A program made the position numbers and the translations under genes. 50,196 nt of DNA from contig CALRGX010000008.1 in NCBI GenBank assembly GCA_943358385.1, forward strand, positions 1 to 50,196, read 5' to 3'. The stretch comes from Parcubacteria group bacterium (GTDB lineage Bacteria; Patescibacteriota; Minisyncoccia; Phycocordibacterales; UBA2100). This document shows positions 18,279 through 26,692 of this stretch, one piece after another (the first letter of the stretch is position 1; each line of letters begins with the position of its first letter). The notes beneath the pieces were generated by a model. The model saw nothing but the letters and a program-made list of their open reading frames with translations, searched no databases and was not told where the DNA came from.

Positions 18279-18551
18279 ATGCCCATCAAGTTCACCGTAT
18301 TCAGCGGTCCGCATACGTGCGGTCACTGCAACGGAAAAGGCAAGACTGGCTTTTGGCTCTGGAAGAAGGATTGCAGCGCATGCAAAGGTGCGGGCAAGAT
18401 TTTTGTTCCGCCGGAGCAAGTGGTATGGCCAAAAGAGCATGAACGGCCGCGCTCACCGATTCGCCGAGATGAGGCCATCGACGTGGAAGCGGTGCCACCG
18501 GACGCACGGCCTTACATGCACGATCGTCCTCGTCGCCCTCCGCGACGGTAA
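18279..18551 (+). CDS. DnaJ-type CxxCxGxG zinc-finger microprotein
   Basis: CGHCNGKGKTGFWLWKKDCSACKGAGKIFVP; SD aaggag in the end of the upstream gene. Confidence 0.7.
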   Translation: MPIKFTVFSGPHTCGHCNGKGKTGFWLWKKDCSACKGAGKIFVPPEQVVWPKEHERPRSPIRRDEAIDVEAVPPDARPYMHDRPRRPPRR

Positions 18552-18583
18552 CGTTTTCGCTCTGGCGGCATGCGCCACAAGGT

Positions 18584-18610
18584 TTGCCCGAGGCCTCCGG
18601 CCTCGGGCAA
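18584..18610 (+). terminator. Rho-independent terminator
   Basis: ttgcccgaggcc-tcc-ggcctcgggcaattgtttt. Confidence 0.75.
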
Positions 18611-18662
18611 TTGTTTTATGGAAAAGGTACAACATGCGCCCTGCAGCTGCTATGCTACCTAT

Positions 18663-19355
18663 ATGAAACACGCAGCAAAAGAGCGCGCAGTGCAGTTACG
18701 TAAAGAAGGAAAGACGTATCAAGAAATACGCACGCTAGTGCCGGTTTCAAAATCCACACTCTCGTTGTGGTTGCGCGAAGTGGGGCTCGCCAAACAACAA
18801 GCGCAACGCATTACGGCAAAGAAGCGCGCCGCGCAGAGAAAAGGCGCTGACGCAAAGCATGAACAGCGCCTCCAACGGATGGCGGCCGTCTTTGCCGAAG
18901 CTAAAAAGGATGTGCCAAAACTTTCTCGGCACGATTTGTGGCTATGCGGCGTCCTTCTCTATTGGGGAGAAGGAAGCAAAGAAAAATTATACCGTGGCGG
19001 TCAGCAAATAGATTTCGGGAACACCGATCCAGCGATGATCCGCCTATTTATCCTCTGGCTGCGGCGCATTATGCATGTGCCCGACGAGTTGATTGATTTA
19101 TCGATTTACATACACGAAAGTCATCGGACCCACATTGACCACATCAGTAGATTCTGGCTTGCGATTGCTGACATGCCTCATGGGATCATAAAGTATGTAC
19201 ACTATAAAAAACACAGAGTAGCGACGAAAAGGCATAATACAAGGGAGGAATATCGAGGAACGTTACGCATTCGTGTCCGGAAAAGTATTGCACTTCAGCG
19301 CAAGATTCAGGGGTGGATTTATGGTATAACAGAGGCACTTGGCAGAACCAAGTAA
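18663..19355 (+). CDS. HTH plus LAGLIDADG-like fold hypothetical protein
   Basis: N-terminal KTYQEIRTLVPVSKSTLSLWLREVG HTH; LYWGEGSKEK...DFGNTDPAMIRLFILWLRRI resembles a known actinobacterial-type family. Confidence 0.55.
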   Translation: MKHAAKERAVQLRKEGKTYQEIRTLVPVSKSTLSLWLREVGLAKQQAQRITAKKRAAQRKGADAKHEQRLQRMAAVFAEAKKDVPKLSRHDLWLCGVLLYWGEGSKEKLYRGGQQIDFGNTDPAMIRLFILWLRRIMHVPDELIDLSIYIHESHRTHIDHISRFWLAIADMPHGIIKYVHYKKHRVATKRHNTREEYRGTLRIRVRKSIALQRKIQGWIYGITEALGRTK

Positions 19356-19361
19356 AAAATT

Positions 19362-19432
19362 TGGGGGATCGTCTAACGGTAGGACAGCGCCCTTTGAAGG
19401 CGTTTATCTTGGTTCGATTCCAAGTCCCCCAG
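19362..19432 (+). tRNA. tRNA-Gln (TTG anticodon)
   Basis: tgggggat..anticodon loop CTTTGAA..ggttcgattccaagtcccccag; no encoded CCA. Confidence 0.92.
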
Positions 19433-19585
19433 CACTTCGACTCGCTTCACTCGCTCAGTGCGGGCACTACGCATCGTGCGAAGAGAAGTGCCCTGAGCTT
19501 GTCGAAGGGTAAGTTTGCATGCCCGCCCATAGCATTTGCGGAGGAGGGAGCTCGTTCGACAAGCTCACTATATAGGTTCGGACTC
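19433..19585. repeat. REP-like palindromic element abutting tRNA-Gln
   Basis: cttcgactcgcttcactcgctcagtg, ccctgagcttgtcgaaggg and gttcgacaagctcac inverted motifs. Confidence 0.55.
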
Positions 19586-19613
19586 CGAGGAGTATCTGTG
19601 TTAGATTTAACCT

Positions 19614-19898
19614 GTGAATTTCTTAGAATATCACGAAGGTTGTGGGGCAAGCTTGGGTTGTTTTGGACCAACCGATAACTACTACACATTGTTTGGTACA
19701 GAGTTGCGTTTTTTAGCACCGCCAATAATAATTTCAGTATTGATTGGCTTGTGTGCTTATACTATTTTATTTCTACTAAGAAAAAGAAAGATAATTGAAA
19801 TTTCAACACTACCCTTATTTTTAATAGTGATTGGCATCAGCTCTCTATCTCTATATTTTTCTATAACGCTTTTCGATATAGGTACCGTGCGTTACTAA
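19614..19898 (+). CDS. small AT-rich two-TM hypothetical protein
   Basis: 95-codon ORF with two hydrophobic segments; no clear SD. Confidence 0.4.
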   Translation: MNFLEYHEGCGASLGCFGPTDNYYTLFGTELRFLAPPIIISVLIGLCAYTILFLLRKRKIIEISTLPLFLIVIGISSLSLYFSITLFDIGTVRY

Positions 19899-20082
19899 AA
19901 CTCCCTGTTCCCACGGAGTGCTAGGGTTGCAGATTTTGAACGCAAAAAGCCCCGTGGGACTTGGTGGTTAAATTTAGGAGACCGAGGAAGTCAGCAAAGA
20001 TACCGTAAGCAGTACAAGATACGATACTCACAGGTATTTGCTTGCAGCGTCATTACGCGTGGTACTGTACTCCTATTGGTCT

Positions 20083-21456
20083 ATGATTTCTCCTGAAAAG
20101 AAAGTGAGCTCTTCGCACAGAATTCCATGGGTAGCAATAGGGCTTCTGCTTCTTGCGGGCGTGATACTTCTCTCGAGCTCCACAGATAGTGGCTTCCAAG
20201 GGCGAGAACTATTGAACATATACGCACCTGCTTACACTTTTTTTAGTATTGCACTAGGAGGAGCTTTTTTGGTCGCGCTGGTACTGTTTGGCTGGGGTGC
20301 GAGTAAGTACCTCATGGCGCAAGACGAAGCTCGAAAACATCAAGGCATGCATCTGATTGTGTGGAGCATAGTCATTTTTGTACTGCTCTGTCTGGTGTGG
20401 TCCAGTATGCATTTATTGCAACCCACATTTAAAGTTACCAGTGCGCAGCCGATGATCCCGAAAAGTATTCAGCTACAACAAGGTTCCTCCGGATACCCAG
20501 CCCCTACGTTGCGTGAATATTCGAGTACAGGGGCAGCTGACCTCATGGCAAAGTCCAGCGCACCGTATGAAGAGACGTCCGTAGGAAGCGTTGCATATCC
20601 ATCGTACATCCAGGCAGCGGACGCATCGATCAACGACACGCGCGAATTTCTGAAAACGAACTACAACGCCGACATGCATTCGCGCGATGTGCAGGGTATC
20701 GTCAAACGTGTCGAAACGACCGTGCGGGGCTACGGTGGTCGTGTCGATCAGACGTCGAGCTCGCCCAAGTTCGGCTCTGTGTCATTTATCGTTTCTGCGG
20801 AAAAGTTCGATGCATTTCGTGACGAGCTTGAGAAGATGGTACCTCCACGCTTCCTTTCGATTCATGTAAATTCGCTGAATCTTCTTCCGCAAAAGCAAAA
20901 CATCGAAGTGCAGCAAGAACATGTAGAGAAAAGTCTTGCCGACTTAGAGTCGGATCGAGCGAAACTCGTTGCCAGTCACTCGGTCACGAGCAAATCACTC
21001 CAATATCAACTTGATTCTCATCTCGCCGCGGCCAGCGCATACGGTTTAGAACTTGGTAATTTGAACATAGAAGTATCCAGCACGGATAGCAGTTCGTATC
21101 GCTATTCTGAAATTATTGCGCGCATAAGCGAAGTCTCCAGGCTCCTCTCAGGATCACGGGCATCCCAGGCAGCTATCCGCACTAAAATTGCCAACGAGAA
21201 CTCATCGTACAGCGCACAGCTGAATTCACTAGATTCAAGAATCAAGTATACAGATCAGAATCTTGAAGGCGTTAAGGCACAAGATCAAAAATTGCTCGAT
21301 GACGTTGCTACGGTGAACGGAACTGTTTCTGTAACGTGGATAAGCATATGGCAGATTGTGCAGCTATACGTGCCCGCGTCATGGATTGCACTCGCGCTCG
21401 CACTTTGCGCCGTAGTTGCCTATTGGTGGCAGCGCCGACGCGAGAGCCTGTCCTAA
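20083..21456 (+). CDS. DUF4349-type membrane protein
   Basis: VETTVRGYGGRVDQTSSSPKFGSVSFIVSAEKFDAFRDEL plus coiled coil and C-terminal TM. Confidence 0.7.
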   Translation: MISPEKKVSSSHRIPWVAIGLLLLAGVILLSSSTDSGFQGRELLNIYAPAYTFFSIALGGAFLVALVLFGWGASKYLMAQDEARKHQGMHLIVWSIVIFVLLCLVWSSMHLLQPTFKVTSAQPMIPKSIQLQQGSSGYPAPTLREYSSTGAADLMAKSSAPYEETSVGSVAYPSYIQAADASINDTREFLKTNYNADMHSRDVQGIVKRVETTVRGYGGRVDQTSSSPKFGSVSFIVSAEKFDAFRDELEKMVPPRFLSIHVNSLNLLPQKQNIEVQQEHVEKSLADLESDRAKLVASHSVTSKSLQYQLDSHLAAASAYGLELGNLNIEVSSTDSSSYRYSEIIARISEVSRLLSGSRASQAAIRTKIANENSSYSAQLNSLDSRIKYTDQNLEGVKAQDQKLLDDVATVNGTVSVTWISIWQIVQLYVPASWIALALALCAVVAYWWQRRRESLS

Positions 21457-21505
21457 CCTCAAGCTGTCCAGTATAGAAGACGTACTTGCACAAGCCGTTA
21501 TACGA

Positions 21506-21531
21506 ACGGGCCCGCAAAAATGCGGGCCCGT
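21506..21531. terminator. bidirectional terminator
   Basis: acgggcccgca-aaaa-tgcgggcccgt. Confidence 0.7.
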
Positions 21532-21537
21532 GGGCGA

Positions 21538-21888
21538 CTATGCGGCGCGTGAACGCTCAGGAAATGTAGTGACCACAAGGGTGCGTCCGGCTACCTCTTG
21601 TAGGCGCGTCTGTAGGCGCGACAAATTCACCGCACCCAGATGCACATGTGCCCGCAGTTCAGGTTTCCCGTGGATCCCCACACGCACCATGCTGTGTTGA
21701 TGGTAGACAACCACGCAGAAGATATCGGCAACCGTCACCTCGTGCACGTTTTTGTGCTTTCGGATGAAGCTGGCGATAAGACGCAAGCTGTCCTCCAGTC
21801 GTACGATTGCCGTCCGCTTGCCAGCGCAGGCAGCTTCTTTCTGCTCTCGGAACAAATCTTTAAGCAGTATGTTCTTTGGGTCGTCCAT
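21538..21888 (-). CDS. hypothetical protein
   Basis: MDDPKNILLKDLFREQKEAACAGKRTAIVRLEDSLRLI...; SD-like agaggg. Confidence 0.55.
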   Translation of the reverse strand: MDDPKNILLKDLFREQKEAACAGKRTAIVRLEDSLRLIASFIRKHKNVHEVTVADIFCVVVYHQHSMVRVGIHGKPELRAHVHLGAVNLSRLQTRLQEVAGRTLVVTTFPERSRAA

Positions 21889-22033
21889 GGTTTTCCCTCT
21901 GTGTATGACCGCGCGGAATATAGCACAAGCAGGACTTTTGTGTCGATAAAAGAGATGTCTATATGACGTGAGTAGCACACTGTGTTGGACTGTGCTACAA
22001 CCGCATGAGTTTAAATCGAACCACGGAGGTTAC

Positions 22034-22648
22034 ATGATTCGTTATATCTTTGTGCTCATGAGCACGTTGCTGCTCTCGGGCTGCTACGTCACACAGGAAC
22101 GACTCTTCGGCGAGGACGGAGAAAAAACGCCGCTCACTCCTGGGCAGTATGTGTGCCCCTATGTCGGAAAAACTGATCGCCCCATGACCGTGCGCTATGT
22201 GGCGGACGGGGCGAAACATCAGTACGTCTTCACCATGGATGAGGCATACGACCAAAAAGTGCCGGACTTGTCCGTATTGCGAGGCACGCGTGCGTTCTAC
22301 CACGTGGCGAAAGACATCTACGTGGCAAGCTCAATTCCAGACTTGGAAGGTCCGTCGGGTCAATCGCACAAAGAATACATGAATCAAATCGTGCGCATTA
22401 GTGAACAGAAAATTGAATTCGTGAAGTATGTGGGTGAGCGTTACGGAAGCCAGCCTCCCGTTGAAACGGCGCTCGCCATTCTCAATAATGTGGAGCTCGA
22501 GTATGGGCGTGCAGAAAGCAAAGGATTGGTGTTTCTGAAAGGTTCGCTCGAAGAGATGCGCGATTTCGTGCGAGCGGTTGCTGAAAGAATCGCCGTCAAA
22601 GGTGGACCAGAAGTACACAGCTATGGAGAATGCACACTCCGCCAGTGA
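22034..22648 (+). CDS. putative lipoprotein
   Basis: MIRYIFVLMSTLLLSGCYV lipobox; SD ggagg. Confidence 0.65.
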   Translation: MIRYIFVLMSTLLLSGCYVTQERLFGEDGEKTPLTPGQYVCPYVGKTDRPMTVRYVADGAKHQYVFTMDEAYDQKVPDLSVLRGTRAFYHVAKDIYVASSIPDLEGPSGQSHKEYMNQIVRISEQKIEFVKYVGERYGSQPPVETALAILNNVELEYGRAESKGLVFLKGSLEEMRDFVRAVAERIAVKGGPEVHSYGECTLRQ

Positions 22649-22656
22649 GTTTTTGC

Positions 22657-22682
22657 ACCCCGTCTGCCGATGCAGACGGGGT
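22657..22682 (+). terminator. terminator hairpin
   Basis: accccgtctgc-cgat-gcagacggggt. Confidence 0.65.
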
Positions 22683-22721
22683 GTACGTTTTTAGAAAGTC
22701 TAGCAATGGTAGAATGTGCAC

Positions 22722-23147
22722 ATGGCGAAAATAGCGGCTAAAGGAATAGGCAAAGAAATCGTGGTGCCCGCTGATTTGCGTAAAGAGCTGGGGAAGAAAG
22801 CGGCGATTGTGGCGATATGGAAAAGTCTTACCCCGCTTGCGCGGCGCGACTGGATTAGCTGGATAGAATCAGCCAAGCAACCGGAAACGCGTAAGCGCCG
22901 CATCCTGCAAACATCTTCAAAGCTTGCGTCGGGGAAGCGTCGTCCATGCTGCTATGCGGTAGTGCCGATGAATTTATACAAGGCACTCGGTGAGCTGCCC
23001 AAAGCAAAAGCGCAGTGGCAAACACTCTCGGCCGACGAGAAACGCGATTTCGCCGATTGGATTGATGGTGCAAAAACGTCAGGTGAGCGCGCGGTGCGCG
23101 TTGCCAAAGCCATGAACTTGCTTGTGGCAGGGAAGAGACATCCGTAA
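22722..23147 (+). CDS. YdeI/OmpD-associated family protein with two tandem C-terminal-type motifs
   Basis: WKSLTPLARRDWISWIESAKQPETRKRRI and WQTLSADEKRDFADWIDGAKTSGERAVRV. Confidence 0.75.
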   Translation: MAKIAAKGIGKEIVVPADLRKELGKKAAIVAIWKSLTPLARRDWISWIESAKQPETRKRRILQTSSKLASGKRRPCCYAVVPMNLYKALGELPKAKAQWQTLSADEKRDFADWIDGAKTSGERAVRVAKAMNLLVAGKRHP

Positions 23148-23174
23148 GTGCGAGGTGCCATCGTGCTGCGGTAT

Positions 23175-23203
23175 TTGACGTATCACAATATTTGTTTTAT
23201 TGT
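23175..23203 (+). promoter_or_regulatory. promoter TTGACG-N17-TATTGT
   Basis: upstream of 23236 CDS. Confidence 0.6.
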
Positions 23204-23235
23204 CACGCCAGTTTCATCCAAAAGAGGACAAAGCC

Positions 23236-23736
23236 ATGTCTGAACAAGGCTTCATCGTGGTTAACAAAAAAGTAGAAGCTCAGGTGCGCGCGAACATGCG
23301 CGTAGAAGACGTGACGCCGGCAGTGCTGACGCTCGTGCGCGCAGCAGTTGCTGTGCACGAGCATGCATTTCACCATCCCGAGGTCTCAAAAGAGATAGTG
23401 CTTGGCGTTGCTGTCGACGGTTTCGATGGTGGGGTAGCGTACCGCGCCAAGTCGCTGGCGCTTCTCAAAGACCGCAAGGCAGCACTAAAAGATGTGCTCG
23501 CGTCGGCCAACCTGCGCCGTGCGTTCGGTTATTCCTACATGCATGCGGCAACCGCAACGGATCCCTCACGCGACGCATTCGTGGCGTTTGTAAGGGATGC
23601 CTGGGATGCCGGGGCGCATCAGTACGCGGTCAACGAATGTACTGTGGAAGGCGGACTCAACAACGAGTACGGTGTGGCTATGTGCTTTGCCTGTCACCTC
23701 GCCATGTGGGGCAAGCAGAAAGGGTTGATCGTGTAG
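23236..23736 (+). CDS. hypothetical protein
   Basis: MSEQGFIVVNKKVEAQVRAN...; SD agagga, terminator downstream. Confidence 0.6.
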   Translation: MSEQGFIVVNKKVEAQVRANMRVEDVTPAVLTLVRAAVAVHEHAFHHPEVSKEIVLGVAVDGFDGGVAYRAKSLALLKDRKAALKDVLASANLRRAFGYSYMHAATATDPSRDAFVAFVRDAWDAGAHQYAVNECTVEGGLNNEYGVAMCFACHLAMWGKQKGLIV

Positions 23737-23753
23737 GCGACCCGACGCAATAC

Positions 23754-23780
23754 AAACAGCCGCGCAAAGCGCGGCTGTTT
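23754..23780 (+). terminator. Rho-independent terminator
   Basis: aaacagccgcgc-aaa-gcgcggctgtttttct. Confidence 0.8.
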
Positions 23781-23817
23781 TTCTGTATTCTTTTTTCAAA
23801 CTGGCGACTGATGATAA

Positions 23818-23846
23818 TTGACTAATTGCATAATATATCATATAAT
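23818..23846 (+). promoter_or_regulatory. promoter TTGACT-N17-TATAAT
   Basis: ttgact aattgcataatatatca tataat. Confidence 0.8.
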
Positions 23847-23885
23847 ACAGTCCAGATTTGCACGTAGGAAACAGGAGACTAACAA

Positions 23886-24401
23886 ATGCGACTACTCTCA
23901 TGGGTTCCTAAGCCGGTACTCATGATGGGCAGGATTGTGTGGGGCCTGTTTGCCCTGCTCGGTATGCTCATCACCGGATTGCTGGCGTTCGAGATCGTCA
24001 ATCTTGACCCACGGAAGTTCGACCCTGTTGCACTCGCACTGAACTGCAACGACCCATGCATTATCAAGCACAATCCTGGCGGCAGTGTCAATCTGTTCCA
24101 GATGGCGGCCGACAGTGTGCTTGCTGGTGCTCGTAAGCAAGTGGTTGTCGACGGTCTCTGTGGGTCGTCTTGTGCTTTCTTTGCCGACAAGGCCCGGGCA
24201 CGAGTATGTGTTACGCCTCGTGCGGTGATGGCTTTTCACAAAGGCATGGTTGGCGACGATAAGCGTTTGCGCATCACTTTGCATCATTCACATGACATCG
24301 AGCAATGGGTGATGAAGCGCGGCGGGTATCCCAGCAATGGCATGCTCGAAATGAGGTTTGCCGATGCAAAAAAGTTCTGGCCCGTTTGTCCGAGCTTGTA
24401 A
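23886..24401 (+). CDS. membrane-anchored ClpP-like/crotonase-fold serine protease
   Basis: N-terminal TM; NPGGSV, CGSSCAFFADKARARV, MAFHKG resemble ClpP/SppA-like Gly-rich, catalytic Ser and His motifs. Confidence 0.65.
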   Translation: MRLLSWVPKPVLMMGRIVWGLFALLGMLITGLLAFEIVNLDPRKFDPVALALNCNDPCIIKHNPGGSVNLFQMAADSVLAGARKQVVVDGLCGSSCAFFADKARARVCVTPRAVMAFHKGMVGDDKRLRITLHHSHDIEQWVMKRGGYPSNGMLEMRFADAKKFWPVCPSL

Positions 24402-24419
24402 GTATCTGCAAGAAATGCT

Positions 24420-24442
24420 GCCCGTCGACCAAGTCGACGGGC
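24420..24442 (+). terminator. Rho-independent terminator
   Basis: gcccgtcgac-caa-gtcgacgggc followed by T-rich tract. Confidence 0.75.
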
Positions 24443-24480
24443 GGTTCTCTTTTTAATGGTACGATTCCAGACATACATGT

Positions 24481-25545
24481 ATGTATCGCATTACTCCGTA
24501 TCTATGCGCCGTAATCACTGCCGCCTCACTGCCACTGGTTGTTGCCGCTCAAACGGGGAGCATCGATCCAACAGGTGAACCATCAAAGGAACCTACCGAT
24601 ATTCCTGCTGCTCCTGACGCACCAATGGAAGAAGCTCCGGCAGCCGAGCAGCCGGTCGCTGAAACGCCCCAGAGCAATCCTGTAGGTACACCTGCTGCAG
24701 CCACCACTGCATCTGCTGCTGATGGGCCCCAAGGAGAGCCTGCAGTCCCTGCAGCCCAGATATCGAACCTTCTACAGGCGCCATCTGCAGCACCCAGCGC
24801 TGTGCCGATAGCGCAGGCAACGACAGTACCTGCGGAAGCCATTGCGGAAACGCTTGAAGCGGTACCGATCTCACCTCCGAGCGTGCTGCTCTGGTTGGTG
24901 CTTGGTTTTTTTGCGCTCCTTCCATTCGGCTATGTGGTCACCCAGCTGTTGCAATCAAAGAAGCAGCACTCCGAAACCGACGATACCGAGGACGGATGTT
25001 TCAACCTCAAGAAGATGCTCGATGAAAAATTGCAAGAGCTTACCGATGTGCGTGGCAAGATCGAAGGTAAAGCCAAGGCCGTTGCAAAAGATGCGCTCTA
25101 TGATGCGATTGATGGGACCGCGACGAAAGAAGCCTTGTTGTTGCTTGAAAAAGCCGAACGGGAATTCGAGCGCGTTAAGAAGCTGTACGAAAAATGCATG
25201 ATCGATGTTGAAAAATCGACTCTCGTAGGAACGATTGTTGAGAATAGTCTTGCTGATGCAACGTTTCTCAAAAAAGTGAAAGTAGAAGAAACTATGGTCC
25301 AAGACCTCTGGACGGTGCATCGCGTGTCGTTACGCGAAAAGCAACTTGCAGAACTTACTAAACAGGTAGCTGACGGTCCGTGGTACGCACATTTCTGGAA
25401 ACCAGGTAGTGATGATATGTGGGTGGTCTTTAAAGACATCAGCTACCAAGTAAAAGTGTCCGACAAAGCTACCTGGACGGATGCATTGGCACATGGTGCC
25501 GCGCTCGGGATTCCGCCAGAACAAATGGATTTTGTGACAGACTAA
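24481..25545 (+). CDS. secreted/TM protein: signal peptide, Pro/Ala-rich stretch, TM, cytoplasmic coiled coil
   Basis: sequence composition and hydrophobic segments. Confidence 0.6.
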   Translation: MYRITPYLCAVITAASLPLVVAAQTGSIDPTGEPSKEPTDIPAAPDAPMEEAPAAEQPVAETPQSNPVGTPAAATTASAADGPQGEPAVPAAQISNLLQAPSAAPSAVPIAQATTVPAEAIAETLEAVPISPPSVLLWLVLGFFALLPFGYVVTQLLQSKKQHSETDDTEDGCFNLKKMLDEKLQELTDVRGKIEGKAKAVAKDALYDAIDGTATKEALLLLEKAEREFERVKKLYEKCMIDVEKSTLVGTIVENSLADATFLKKVKVEETMVQDLWTVHRVSLREKQLAELTKQVADGPWYAHFWKPGSDDMWVVFKDISYQVKVSDKATWTDALAHGAALGIPPEQMDFVTD

Positions 25546-25617
25546 AAGTTGTTTGAAAGCAGGTGGTGCGGTGAAAGTAACTCAGGTGAACAAACAGAAG
25601 CTGACTATACGCACGAT

Positions 25618-26592
25618 ATGAATAAAATCGCACTCATTGTCGGAACTATGGTGCTCTTGGCCGCGGCTGTGGGCGCGGTGCTCTTTTTTCGCGCCGATGC
25701 TACCGCGCGCGTAATGGCTGAAGAAGATGCTGTTGAATCAATAATTGGTTTGTATCCAGAACTGGAGGCGTACAAAACAACTTCTCTGCCACCGAGTTCG
25801 ATTATTACCAAGCAGCTGGGCACTGGCTGGTATGTTGCTTTCATCGAAAGCGGTAGTGGTATCCCAGGCATTTTGACTGCGCGTTGTTATCGTGTTTCTG
25901 AAACAACCCGTGTCGAACAGGTCGGTACTTTCACTGCACAGGGTGGGCAAACAGCAGAACGTATGCAGCTGGAAACATGTAGCCCCATTTTTTCAGATGA
26001 ACAAGCGCCTGTTGCAACGAGTACCAGCACCCAGCCAGGAAATTCAGGCATACTCCCATACGGCAATACGACGCTCCGACTTGGTGAGCGTGCCCAATTT
26101 CCGGCACTCTCGGTTAAACCGGTCGCCATTGAAGAAGATAGCCGCTGTCCGAGCGACGTGCAGTGTATTCAAGCGGGCACGGTCCGCATCCAAATCGAAA
26201 TGGTTTCTGCCCAAGGCACAAGTACCGGCATACTGAAGCTCGACGAAGTATTTGCCACAAAAACAGAATCGATCACCATGGTGGGAGTAGAGCCGGGCAA
26301 GATCTCGACCGCCACCACCTCGCCTGATGCATATCTCTTCACGATTAAAGTCGTGCCGCAAGGCCTTTTGATTAAACCAAAGACCCCAGGAGAGTGTTTT
26401 ATTGGCGGCTGTTCATCTCACATATGCTCTGATACGAAAGATGCTGTATCGACCTGTGAATTTAGGGAAGAGTACGCGTGCTACAAAACGGCAGCGTGCG
26501 AAAGACAGCGTGATGGTGCTTGTGGATGGACCTTGAGCGCCGCCTTGACCTCGTGTCTTGCCGCAGCATCGAGCGGCACGATTGCAGAATAA
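25618..26592 (+). CDS. secreted eight-cysteine-cluster domain protein
   Basis: CFIGGCSSHICSDTKDAVSTCEFREEYACYKTAACERQRDGACGWTLSAALTSCL. Confidence 0.75.
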   Translation: MNKIALIVGTMVLLAAAVGAVLFFRADATARVMAEEDAVESIIGLYPELEAYKTTSLPPSSIITKQLGTGWYVAFIESGSGIPGILTARCYRVSETTRVEQVGTFTAQGGQTAERMQLETCSPIFSDEQAPVATSTSTQPGNSGILPYGNTTLRLGERAQFPALSVKPVAIEEDSRCPSDVQCIQAGTVRIQIEMVSAQGTSTGILKLDEVFATKTESITMVGVEPGKISTATTSPDAYLFTIKVVPQGLLIKPKTPGECFIGGCSSHICSDTKDAVSTCEFREEYACYKTAACERQRDGACGWTLSAALTSCLAAASSGTIAE

Positions 26593-26692
26593 AGACGACT
26601 GGTGCGCAAACTGCCGAGTATGCTAGGGTACTTTTGGGCGCGCTCATTCGAGCGACGTTCTTTTGCAGACTAAACAAGGGTGGAGAACAGCG

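Noticed and set aside
18100-18666. 188-aa + strand ORF overlapping the zinc microproteins
   Set aside because: Different frame from two well-supported CxxCxGxG genes with SDs.
19955-19970. inverted match (gtgggacttgg) to the tRNA-Gln 3' end
   Set aside because: Only about 10-11 nt and inverted; too short to claim an att site.
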